Part shown: piece after piece, positions 12,035 to 21,304 of the stretch | Numbering within the stretch: the stretch's first letter is position 1 | Layout of the letters: each line of letters starts with the position of its first letter | Assembly (NCBI GenBank): GCA_030549335.1 | Contig: CM060186.1 | Location: 19,025,189 to 19,089,188 of the forward strand | Reading direction: 5' to 3' | Source of the DNA: Pontederia crassipes | Taxonomy: Eukaryota > Streptophyta > Magnoliopsida > Commelinales > Pontederiaceae | DNA length: 64,000 bases | Program-made: the position numbers and the translations under genes | Notes under the pieces: generated by a model | What the model saw: only the letters and a program-made list of their open reading frames with translations | The model's database searches: none | What the model was told of the DNA's origin: nothing

Positions 12035-12086
<52 letters not shown>

Positions 12087-12473
12087 GAAATTAATATGTA
12101 TACATGGCATGATTTTGAGGAATGAACAACATATATATATTAATATTCAGAAAGAGATTCGTAATTTACATACAAAAGAGCGTGAAAAGGAAAAAAAATG
12201 TCAAAATTTTTGCCACGCCAAGAAGTCAACAACTTAGAGCATGGCTGTGTTGATCACTGTATAATTAATTCTAGTATGCATGCAGCTTTCCTTGGCCATC
12301 TTTGACAGAGTAACTACCTCTTCTGTTTGTTCTATATATAACTAACATTAATCTTCAAATTTTTTTTCCTTCGCAGATCGATCGACTTCCTCTGATTGCA
12401 AGTATACTACGAACTGTCAAATTAGTGGATGCTCCAAATTGAATTCATCCCCTGCAATGCATGATCAGGCACA
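11476..12473. other. 3' flank of NAC gene B, with (TA)n(TG)n microsatellite
   Basis: AT-rich downstream DNA. A (TA)n tract followed by (TG)n lies at about 12037-12086; the same place in copy D (31575-31611) has a shorter TA run. From about 11740 to the gene, copies B and D are almost identical, in contrast to DNA further left. Confidence 0.75.
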
Positions 12474-14009
12474 TCAGAACAAGGGGAAATCGATGTCGAT
12501 GTCGACGTCGTCCACGCCAAAATCCAAGTCATGCCCTGCATCATCTTCTTCCGCCTCGTGAAACAGCTCCATGAAGAAGTCATCATGATCACTAGAGCCG
12601 TCCAACTCCAACGTCCACGGCATTGTTCCGGCCGCCTGCTGTTGCGGCTGCTCGTTAGGTGACGGCTGCTGCAGCAGTGGCAAATTTGTTCCGTTCTGTG
12701 AGCAGCTGGCCATATCAAATTCCTCACTCTGCTCCACCTCATTCGACTCTTCGACTACACCATGTCCTTCTGCTTCGGTGTTGCAGCCGCTGCTGCTGAT
12801 GGTGGATAAAGGAAGGCCCCCTGCATCCTCCACCTCCACGCCCTCAAAGACTTCCTTGCACAACTCATCGATTAATGCGTCCTCGTCCTCGTCCCCGTCA
12901 GTAGCGCCACAACTGATCACATCAGTAGAATGAGGCGGGGCCTGCCGCTGCTGCGCCTGTTCGTCAGGTAACGGCTGCTGTTGTTGTCGTCGGCAGCAGT
13001 ATAACACATCATCCTTGTCAACCGACTCTGCCACATTGCCTTCTTCCCTGGCGAAGGGATCAAACACGGTGATGGAACGATCAGCAGACACCGTTTCTAC
13101 CAGTGCGACTCTTGCTGTCGCTGCAGCGGCAGAGGAACAGTAAGCCAAGCATGGTGCAACTTGTTCTTGATAACCAAATCGGGTTTGCCCAGCTTCTGCC
13201 AGTTGCTGCATTGTGGACCAAGGCAACTCCTGAACCGATGACGATCCCCAGGACGACGACGAGCAAGTCGCTGCCGCAGTTGCAGCATCAGCAGACGACG
13301 GCAACAATATGGACGACGCCTGATCATTTTTTCTCCTCTTCTTGAGAGCTGGCGTCGTCAAGCGAGAATCCGCAGCAACTTCTCCGTCGTAGCCTCCGGC
13401 ACAGCAATGATCAAACGACCACGCGACATCGCGGCAAGCATCCGACGACGACGTCAGGTGGTGTTCTTGATCTCGCCCCCTGCCGCGCTTTCCGACGATC
13501 CTGGTCTCCTTGACGTGGCAGAGGACGATTTCTTGGAATTCTTTTTGCTTATCGAATAGCTCGAACTCGTACATGGCCCATCCGTAGTACTTCTGCTCGC
13601 CGCGCTTGTACGAGAGGCTGTTCTTGATTCCGACGGTGATCACGCCGTGACCATCCGCCGCAGATTTGACCTGTTCTTCCCTCTTAAAACACTGCCAAGA
13701 ACCCGTGCCAGCAGTTCTTGAAGGCCACTTGGATTTCGCCGATCTTCTGGTCCGGCGCGCGAAGAAGTAACCCTCTTTCTTGCCGTCGCACAGAAGGTTC
13801 CAAGGCTCCGTCCCGTAGACGTCGGTCGGAACAACGGTATCTTTGGGAAGAGTTTGGCCAGCGAGGTAACGTCGGAGGTAGTAAACGACCAGGACTTCGT
13901 CGGTGGGGCGGAACTCCAAGCCAGGGGCATCCTCCAGTGCGACCACCTCTGTTGGCAGCGGAGGAGGTGGCGCCGGGCGTTCTTGGCTCCGAGGTCGTTT
14001 GTCAGCCAT
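12474..14009 (-). CDS. NAC domain transcription factor, intact copy B
   Basis: Predicted nuclear DNA-binding regulator of 511 residues in one uninterrupted exon. The ATG at 14009 is chosen because the open frame upstream has no ATG (it opens at a GTG). The NAC domain covers about residues 29-170 with all five blocks: A (GLEFRPTDEVLVVYYLRRYLAG), B (TDVYGTEPWNLL), C (EGYFFARRTRRSAK and the WPSRTAGTGSWQ stretch), D (GVITVGIKNSLSYKRGE) and E (YGWAMYEFEL). The canonical LPPGFRFHPTD opening is altered to APGLEFRPTD, so this is a divergent member. The C-terminal half is Gln-, Ser- and Asp/Glu-rich and ends in an acidic D/F-rich tail, as expected for an activation region; there is no membrane segment. 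Unlike most NAC genes it has no introns in the domain. It differs from copy D by one residue (Thr62 here, Ala there). Target genes cannot be told from sequence. Confidence 0.85.
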   Translation of the reverse strand: MADKRPRSQERPAPPPPLPTEVVALEDAPGLEFRPTDEVLVVYYLRRYLAGQTLPKDTVVPTDVYGTEPWNLLCDGKKEGYFFARRTRRSAKSKWPSRTAGTGSWQCFKREEQVKSAADGHGVITVGIKNSLSYKRGEQKYYGWAMYEFELFDKQKEFQEIVLCHVKETRIVGKRGRGRDQEHHLTSSSDACRDVAWSFDHCCAGGYDGEVAADSRLTTPALKKRRKNDQASSILLPSSADAATAAATCSSSSWGSSSVQELPWSTMQQLAEAGQTRFGYQEQVAPCLAYCSSAAAATARVALVETVSADRSITVFDPFAREEGNVAESVDKDDVLYCCRRQQQQPLPDEQAQQRQAPPHSTDVISCGATDGDEDEDALIDELCKEVFEGVEVEDAGGLPLSTISSSGCNTEAEGHGVVEESNEVEQSEEFDMASCSQNGTNLPLLQQPSPNEQPQQQAAGTMPWTLELDGSSDHDDFFMELFHEAEEDDAGHDLDFGVDDVDIDIDFPLF

Positions 14010-14101
14010 GTCTAGGGGAGGAAGGTTCAGGCAAGACCTCCTCACCGCTCGCGCGCGCGAGAGAACAGAAAGCAGAGAACGAAAGCAGCTCCCGGTCGCG
14101 T

Positions 14102-14214
14102 GAGAGAGAGAGAGAGAGATTGCAGAGATCGATAGCGAGGTTTACAGTAGAGCGCGTTTGCGGAGAAAAGAAGAGAGTGTTGTGAGGAAAAGATGGGGAG
14201 TAATTTGATTTATA
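14102..14214 (-). promoter_or_regulatory. NAC B promoter region: (GA)n tract and TATA-like box
   Basis: On the minus strand a TATAAAT sequence (complement of 14208-14214) lies about 200 bp before the ATG. A (GA)n run of about 9 units lies between it and the start codon (about 14102-14119), probably in the 5' leader. In copy D the GA run is longer (about 15 units). Transcription start is not known. Confidence 0.45.
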
Positions 14215-14229
14215 AAAGAAAATAAGAAG

Positions 14230-15479
14230 GAAGGGCAGTACGGGAATTTAACAGTCCATGCATCTGTATTTAAAAAAAGAATAAAATAAAAAGAAATAAA
14301 AAGAAACCTTGAAACATATAATGAGATCATACTCTAATTATTTGTCCAGAGCAACTTTATTCGTCGTAATTTTTTGGACATTATAATTAGGAATATATTT
14401 CAAAATATTATATAAAACTGACATATTATTAAACATAAATATTTCAGAAGTTAAAATTTTTTGAGATCTAATATGTTATATTATTTTTAACTCCCCCCCC
14501 CGCCCCCAAAAAAAAAATTTCTTCGTTAAAAAATGGAATTAACATCTATAGCAAATTGCGAAAAAATCAATTAAAATTTAAAGCTAATATATTATTATAT
14601 TTTAGTATTTGAAAAATCCGGATGCTTGAAGTTCAATTTATTGTATACTTTAATTTTTTAATACATTTGTTTTTTCACAATTTATGATGAAATTTAAAAA
14701 TTAAATATATATTATTAAATATTATTTTCGATAGAATAAATCTTACCTATTCAAACTCCGTCCTTACCAATCTCCTCGTTCTCCCTCACTTCCCTCTTCA
14801 CTCTCTCTCTCTTTCCTCCTTCAGCTCCCTTCTCTATCCGCTATCGCCCTTGCTCTCTAGCCCAGCGCCTGTCCTCCCCCTCCTCTCTCTCTCTCCCCCC
14901 AGATCTTGAGTCTCTCCTTCCTCTTTCTCCCTTCCTCTGCCAGTTTTTCTCACTCTCTCTATCTTTACACCCTCCTGTTTCTCTTCCTCTCCTCTCCTCG
15001 TCTCTTCTTATTTGGTCTTGTTAACTTCGACTTCCATCTTATACATTCGTCACTGATTCCATTAATTATGTTTATCTGCTTCATCCCTTCCTTTTTTGGA
15101 AATATTTAATTTATATTTTAGTTACTTTTCAATTTAAAATAATTATATTTTACCATTACAATTATAATTATATTTTTGGTGAATTTATTGCCCTTTGATT
15201 AACATCTTAGCCTTCTCAATTTAAGATGGACAAATTATCATTCTATGTTTAGGATGGATATGTTTTTCTCAATTTGCAAAGGGCTAATTGTTCTTCATAA
15301 ATTCCGACGAATTTCTTCTTATATCCTTCCGAATTTGCGATGGATCATCTAATTCGTTGCGAATACATTCTCAAGGAGCATTTTTTTGAAGCTAAAAGAT
15401 TCATTACAAAATGTTATTTGTTATGAAATTTATGGGATTTGAAAAAAAACTAGAGAAAAAATCATCGCAATTTTTTTTT
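14230..15479. other. Upstream spacer with pyrimidine-rich tract; no gene seen
   Basis: AT-rich DNA with a C-run/A-run at about 14492-14518, then a strongly CT-rich stretch (about 14762-15020). Similarity to copy D ends near 14800, inside the CT-rich stretch. At 15200-15470 there are repeated 'gaatttgcgatgg'-like words and a CATTACAAA-like motif on the minus strand that faintly resembles a CACTA end, not enough for a call. Confidence 0.5.
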
Positions 15480-15900
15480 GTAATGACAGGAAATAAAATT
15501 AAAAATCAAAGTCTAACATACAAAGAGTACAACTGAAAAAATTCGATCTATATTCTTCATATTGTCGCCACAAAAGACACAAGTGGTTCATTCTCATGGC
15601 TCATCTCAATTTGTACTTAGTAAGAAGCCTATAGCCTTAACAGCCATGCAAATACCTGAATATGCATAGGAATTTTGATGCTCCAAAGGATCTGTGTCTC
15701 TTTTAAGCTCTTCATCTAAGGTGAAGCTCTCAAAATATAAAGTTTTATAAACTAGTATATAAATTGCATGAACATAAAAATGACCAACTCTCCAAATTCA
15801 AGAGTATAGAGACACTTCATTAGTGCAAGAAGATTCTTAAGCCGATTATCCACCACTAGCTGTGGGGTCCATACACCATCATTGAGGCATTGTCCACCTA
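15480..15900 (-). pseudogene. LINE ORF2 C-terminal fragment (zf-RVT domain)
   Basis: Minus-strand translation in one frame gives ILWSIKIPMHIQVFAWLLRL, then in a shifted frame a Cys-x2-Cys block (CVFCGDNMKNIDRIF). This order (W-x-IKIP, F-W-L, then C-x2-C and D-x-F) is that of the zf-RVT region downstream of reverse transcriptase in plant L1-type LINEs. A short T-run on the plus strand at about 15470 could be the remains of the poly(A) tail. Stops and shifts show it is dead, and the reverse transcriptase itself is missing. Confidence 0.6.
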
Positions 15901-15923
15901 ATGCTTCAAATGGCATTACATGA

Positions 15924-16263
15924 ATGATTTTGTTGAATTACAACATATATAGATTAATATTCAGAAAGAGATTCGTAATTTATGTACAAAAGAGCATGAA
16001 CCCTAAAAAAATTGTCAAAATTTTTGCCCCACCAAGGAGACAACAACTCAGAGCACCAGGATACGTCATGGGCATGTGGATGTCGATCACTGTGTATAAT
16101 TTACTCTACCCCTTCTGTTTTTTCTATATATAACTAACATCAATCTTCATTTTTTTTCTTTTGTAGATCGATCGACTTCCTCTGATTGCAAGTGTACTAC
16201 GTACTATCAAATTAGTGGATGCTCCAAATTGAATTCATCCCCTGCAATGCATGATCAAGCACA
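15924..16263. other. 3' flank of NAC pseudogene C
   Basis: Aligns with 12130-12473, the 3' flank of intact copy B (shared 'attaatattcagaaagagattcgtaat' and the downstream blocks), showing that the original NAC duplication took in flanking DNA and not only the transcribed region. Confidence 0.7.
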
Positions 16264-16679
16264 TCAGAACAAGGGGAAATCGATGTCGATGTCGTCCAAG
16301 CAAAAATTCAAGTTATCCCCTGCATCATCTTCTTCCACCTCGTGCAGCAGCTGCATGAAGAAGTCATCATGAATCATGATCACTAGAGCTGTCCAATGAC
16401 CACGGCATTGTTCCAGCCGCTTGCTGTTGCGGCTACTCGTTAGGTGACGGCTGCTGCAGCATTGGCAAATTTGATCCATTCTGTGAGTAGCTGGCCATAT
16501 CAAATTCCTCACTCTGCTCCACCACATTCGACTCTCCACGACACCATGTCCTTCTGCTTCGATGTTGCAGCAGCTACTGCTGATGGTGGATAAAAGAAGG
16601 CCCCTACATCCTCCTCCGCCATGCCCTCAAAGACTTCCTTGCACAACTCATCGATTAATGCGTCCTCGTCCTCATCCTT
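16264..16679 (-). pseudogene. NAC pseudogene C, C-terminal segment
   Basis: The C-terminal part of a NAC copy related to B and D. The final acidic tail ending DFPLF is recognisable at 16264, but a frameshift and small deletions break the frame before it. It ends at 16679, where a Copia LTR begins. The reading continues at 21099 on the other side of that element. Confidence 0.85.
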
Positions 16680-17346
16680 TGTTGGGAAAAAATGTTGAAT
16701 TAATAGTTGCGGAATTATCTTCTTTTTTTCTTTTAATGCGCACAATAATAATGGGATGATGACAATAATATAAAGAAATTAAATCAGACTAAAGACGCAG
16801 ACAATTAACGTGGAAAACCTCTCAACGTGACAGGAAAAAACCATGGGAGCAAGCATCAGAACTTCCACTATGAAATAATAGTAGGATACAAAATATCTTC
16901 TCTGAATTACGCAGTGAAATATAATAATATTCTAAAAAATTAATCTTAAATGCCACAGAATAAATGTCTTTTAAAATTGAGGATAGAAGTCAGAACGATC
17001 TCATTGGAATATGCGGAATAGATGAGAAGGCTGATGAGGAATAATGCCTGAAGTTTCATTGAGAACGGATGAGTACTCGTCCCCGAATCGAACCCCGAAT
17101 ATTCTCTCTCCTCTCTCCTTCTCTCTCTCAGTGGAACTTCCCGCACGTATGTAGAAAGAATACTTTCTTTCTTCTCGTGCCTCTTGGTTTGGCGCCCTAG
17201 ATGAGGATGTCTGGACCCTTGTTTTATAGCTTCGTGAGATGCACTCCAACTCAATTTGCATCTCATATCCGATTGGTCTTCGAAACCAATTCGTTCCTTT
17301 TTTTTCTTTGTTTCCAAGTCGGACTCGCATAGACAGAAATCCAACA
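16680..17346 (-). repeat. Copia copy 2, 3' LTR
   Basis: Starts TGTTGGGAAAAAATG and ends AAATCCAACA; 667 bp, homologous along its full length to 20431-21098. The two LTRs differ at many positions, so the insertion is not very recent. Confidence 0.85.
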
Positions 17347-17360
17347 AACTCTCCCTTCTT
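17347..17360 (-). other. Polypurine tract of Copia copy 2
   Basis: Directly inside the left LTR; on the minus strand it reads AAGAAGGGAGAGTT, the expected plus-strand primer. Confidence 0.7.
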
Positions 17361-17449
17361 ATTTATGCAAAGAAATCCACCAAGCCTGCATGCTCCTTAT
17401 AGAACTCGATCTTCTCTCTCGGTAAAGGCTTCGTCATCATATCTGATGT

Positions 17450-19320
17450 ATTCTTGTCAGTATGGATCTTTGGAAGAAAGAATTTCTTCTTTTTCGTTTC
17501 ATCACGAATCCAATGATTTCGGATGTCATTACGCTTGGAGTTAGAGTGGAAACTTGAATGCTTACTCAGATGTATCGCACTCTAATTATCACAGTGGATA
17601 ATATACTTCTCCTGCATCAAACCTAAGTCCCTAAAAAACTATCTAATCCATAGAATTTCCTTGCCTACTTCAGTAGCTACGATATATTCTGCTTCGGTCA
17701 TTGATAGTGCAACACACTTCTATAACTTGGATTGCCATGAGACTACTGCTCCTGCGAATGTCATCAAGTAACCAGAAGTAGACTTTCGACTATCAATATC
17801 TCCTGCCATGTCAGCGTCAGTAAATCTTTCTAACACTAGCTCAGCGTTTCCAAAACATAAGCATATCTTAGACGTGCCTCGAAGATATCTGAGAATCCAC
17901 TTGACTGCATCCCAATTCTCTCTACAAGGATTTCATAGAAATCGACTCACTACACCAACTGCATATGCTATGTTTGGCCTTGTGCAAACCATTGCATACA
18001 TCAGACTGCCAACTGCAGATGCGTATGGAACGTTCTTCATCTTTTGCTTCTCGGTTTTACTTTTCGGACACTATTTAAAACTCAACTTGAAGTGACCTTC
18101 AAGTGGCGATATAACTGCCTTTGCATTCTTCATGTTGAACCTCTCCAAGACTTTATCGATGTACGTTTCTTAGGATAACTATAGCTTGCCCTGCTCTCGG
18201 TCACGGGTGATCCTCATGCCGAGGATATTCTTTGTGCGCCTAGGTCTTTCATGGAATCAGCTCCTGCTTTAACTTGTCAATCTTACTTTTATCCTGACTA
18301 CAATAAGCATGTCATCAACATATAACAACAGGATAATAAAATCATCATGTGAAAATATTTCACGAAGACACAATGATCTGGTCTTATTGTATCCTTGTTG
18401 CGTCATGAACGACTCAAATTTCTTGTACCAACGAGGTGCCTGTTTGGTGTTCCATGAACACGACATCTCTGCTTCTAATAACCTTCCTGTTAACAGGATC
18501 CCAAAGTTTGTAGCCAAATTCATCACTTCCATATTCGAGGAAGATACATTCTTTCGATTTGCTGTCAAGTTTTGAACGCTCATCACTAGAAATGTAAACA
18601 AAGGCTCTGCAGTCGAATACTCTGAGATGTTATATGAAACATCTTTCCCTGACCAAACTTTCAGAGGTATGTCACCATCCATAGGTACTGATGGTGAGTG
18701 GTTGATCAGTTCAACTGCAGTCATCATTGCTTCACCCCAAAATCCCTTCGATAGTTTGGCATGTAGAAGCATACTTTTGACACGTTCCTCAATTATTCTG
18801 TTCATCCTCTCAACAACACCATTTTGCTGAGGAGTCTTGGGATCTGTCTTCTCAAGCTTGATGTCATAGGTGTTGCAGTATTTTTCAAAAGATCCTCTGT
18901 ATTCACCACCATTATCTGCTCGAATACACTTGAGCTTTTTGCTAGTTTCTCTTTCGAATTTGGCATGAAACTTCTTGAACTCTATCAACACCTGATTTTT
19001 GTGTGTCATAGGAAAAACCTAGACTCTACTAGAATGGTCATCAATAAATGTAACAAAATAAAGAGCACCACCTAAAGTTTTATCCTTCATATAGCGGACA
19101 TCAGTATGCACCAAATCAAGTACGTGTGAACTTCTAGACGAAGAAGTTCTATTAAATGTAACTCTAGTATGCTTACTAGCCAAACAATAAACACAAACGT
19201 CAAGTGAAGTGTCTTTCATACATAGTAGCAGATTTCGTTGAGTTAATATCTGAAGTCCTTTTTCTCACCTGTGACCAAGTCGTTTGTGCCATAACTCAGA
19301 GGATGGCATCTCTTGAGTCA
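17450..19320 (-). pseudogene. Copia copy 2 pol remnant, reverse transcriptase mostly deleted
   Basis: From right to left: GAG-pre-integrase (LWHKRLGH) near 19260-19310, integrase at 19219-18600 with ADNGGEYR and the PQQNGVVERMNR block, and an integrase C-terminal part that copy 1 lacks. Integrase is then joined directly to the late reverse transcriptase (KQAPR..., YVDDM near 18310), so the N-terminal and palm part of the enzyme is missing. RNase H follows at about 17450-18100. Several frameshifts are present. Confidence 0.85.
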
Positions 19321-19323
19321 TGT

Positions 19324-20405
19324 TTATCTCCTCGTGTAGTGTTGTGCTTCAGTCTTGTAAAGTGTACCATTTTTGTTTCCTTTCGCCAGTAAGAGTGAAC
19401 CTCGCTTGAGTTTCCACACTCCCCTTTTGAAGTTGCTCTCATAGCTATCGTCGTCTAATTTTCCAACTGAAATTAGGTTGAGACGGATCTCTAGTACATG
19501 CCTCACATCTTTGAGTACAATCGTGCATCTTGTATTGGTCTTCAACTGTATATCTCCAACGCCAATAATTTGGGATTCCGACTTGTTCCCCATCTTTATT
19601 GACCCGAATCCTCCTTTTTCAATATCTTCAGACTCTTCATGTGATTGATCACGCTTTAATTTTCTGCACTCCTTCTTGAAGTATCCTAGCTTGCCACAAT
19701 GATAATATGTGACTTCTTTTCCGGACTTCGACTTTCCTCTTGATATTGATCTATCGTGACAGTGAGAGTTTCTCTTTTTATTTCTCCCACGATCTTTCAT
19801 GATGAATGCCTCTGATTTATTGTTGAGATTCTGCTCTTGCCTTCTCGTTTCTTCATTGAATAAACTATCCTTGATAGTTTCTAAAAATAGTTGTCCACCT
19901 AGAGCAAAGTTGTTCAGAGAGATAACGAGCGTTTCCCAACTATCAGGTAATGAACTCAGCAGTAGTAGTGCTTGAATCTCATCTTCAAACACGATCTTCA
20001 CTAAGGACAACTTGTTAATTAATTCCTGAAAGCTGTCAAGATGTTCTGCAATAGAATGACCATCTTTGTACTTCAGGTTAACAAGTTTCTTCATCAATAA
20101 CACCTTATTCTGCGGCAATTTGCGCACATACATTTCTCGTAATTTTTTCCACACTTCGGCGGGTTCATCAATATTTGCGATATAATGAAACACATTGTCA
20201 TCGACCCATTGTCGAATTTGTACGACTGTCTTGCTCTTAATCCTCCCTCACTTTTTAACATCCATGTCCTCGGGCTTTGCACATCACCTTCGATTGGATC
20301 GCAATTTAAGTAGTCCTTCATTCGAGGCTTCCAAATAAAATAATTTGTACTTGTGAGCACAGGCATCCGATTGAGAGCATTATTGTCCTCCATTATAATG
20401 TGCAC
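19324..20405 (-). pseudogene. Copia copy 2 gag remnant
   Basis: Two overlapping frames cover most of gag: the N-terminal part at 20094-20405 (MPVLTSTNYFIWKPRMKDYL) and the rest at 19324-20193. The latter has the capsid-type helices (LLLLSSLPDSWETLV), an Arg/Ser/Lys-rich stretch, and a decayed knuckle (YYHCGKLGYFKKEC, first Cys replaced by Tyr). A frameshift at about 20190 splits the gene. The missing first cysteine means the zinc knuckle would not fold. Confidence 0.8.
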
Positions 20406-20417
20406 TTTCCTGACCAG

Positions 20418-20429
20418 GCTCTGATACCA
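20418..20429 (-). other. Primer-binding site (initiator tRNA-Met type)
   Basis: On the minus strand TGGTATCAGAGC, the common Copia primer site complementary to the 3' end of initiator tRNA-Met, one base from the LTR. It is deleted in copy 1. Confidence 0.8.
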
Positions 20430-20430
20430 T

Positions 20431-21098
20431 TGTTGAGAAAAAATGCTGAACTGATAGTTGCGAAATTATCTTTTTTCTCCCTTTTAATGCACACAATAAT
20501 AATGGGATGATGACAATAATATAAAGAAATTAAATCAGAACAAAGACGTAGAGAATTAATGTGGAAAACCTCTCAACTTGAGAGCAAAAAACTATGGGAG
20601 CAAGCAGAAAATCTTTCACTATAAAATAATAGTATGTTACAAAATATATTCTCTGAACTACGCAGAGGAATATAATAATAATATCAATAATTAATCTTGG
20701 ATGCCACAGAAGAACTGTCTCTCGAAATTGAGGATAGAAGTCAGAACGATCTCACCAGAGTATGAGAAATAGATGAGAAGACTACTGAGAAATAATTCTT
20801 GAAGTTTCGTTAAAAACGAATGAGTACTCGTCCCCGAATCGAACTTCGAATATTCTCTCTCCTCTCTCTTTCTCTCTCTCGGTGGAAATTCCCGCACGGC
20901 TGTAGAAAGAATACTTTCTTTCTTCTCGTGCTTTTTGGTTCGGCGCCTTGGATGAGGATGTCTGCACCCTTGTTTTATAGCTTCGTGAGATGCACTCCAA
21001 CTCGATTTGCACCTCGTCTTCGATAGGTTTTCGAAACCAATTCATTCCTTTTTTTTCCTTTGTTTCCAAGTCGGACTCACATCGACAGAAATCCAACA
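20431..21098 (-). repeat. Copia copy 2, 5' LTR
   Basis: 668 bp, TGTTGAGAAAAAATG to AAATCCAACA; the NAC reading resumes at 21099 with TCCTCGTCC. Confidence 0.85.
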
Positions 21099-21304
21099 TC
21101 CTCGTCCTTGTTAGTAGCGCCACAACTAATTACAGCAGTAGAATGAGGCGGGGCTGCCACTGCTACACCTGTTCGTCAAGTAACGACGGCTGTTGTTGTC
21201 AGCATCAGTATAACACCATCCTTGTCAACCGACTCTGCCACATTGCCTTCTTCCCCGGCGAAGGGATCAAACACGGTGAGGGAACGATCAGCAGACATCG
21301 TATC
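21099..21304 (-). pseudogene. NAC pseudogene C, middle segment
   Basis: About 205 bp matching 12890-13095 of the intact gene. It is bounded by the Copia LTR on the left and by the first GTATC target copy (21300-21304) of a long LTR on the right. Small indels break the frame. Confidence 0.85.

Larger units (their letters stand above)
16680..21098 (-). mobile_element. Ty1/Copia retrotransposon, copy 2, with both LTRs
   Basis: A 4.4-kb element inserted in NAC pseudogene C. LTRs of 667 and 668 bp (TGTTG...CAACA), a purine-rich tract next to the left LTR and a tRNA-Met-type primer site next to the right LTR show minus orientation. Order gag, integrase, RT, RNase H marks Copia. Most of the reverse transcriptase is deleted, so it is not autonomous. 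The target site is a TCCTCG microsatellite inside the NAC coding sequence, so the 5-bp target duplication (TCCTT / TCCTC) is imperfect or masked. Zinc knuckle and gag style fit a Tork-like lineage, a low-confidence guess. Confidence 0.9.

Noticed and set aside
12422..12742. Other-frame open stretch at the 3' end of NAC B (repeated at 31948-32268)
   Set aside because: Shadow of the NAC coding region in another frame; no independent signal.
14010..14045. Upstream extension of NAC copy B by 12 residues (and of copy D to 33571)
   Set aside because: The extension opens with GTG, not ATG; the ATG at 14009 (33535 in D) is the natural start.
13718..14185. Plus-strand 155-codon frame opposite the NAC N-terminus
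   Set aside because: Antisense shadow; Arg/Ser-rich without any domain, and it differs in length in copy D.
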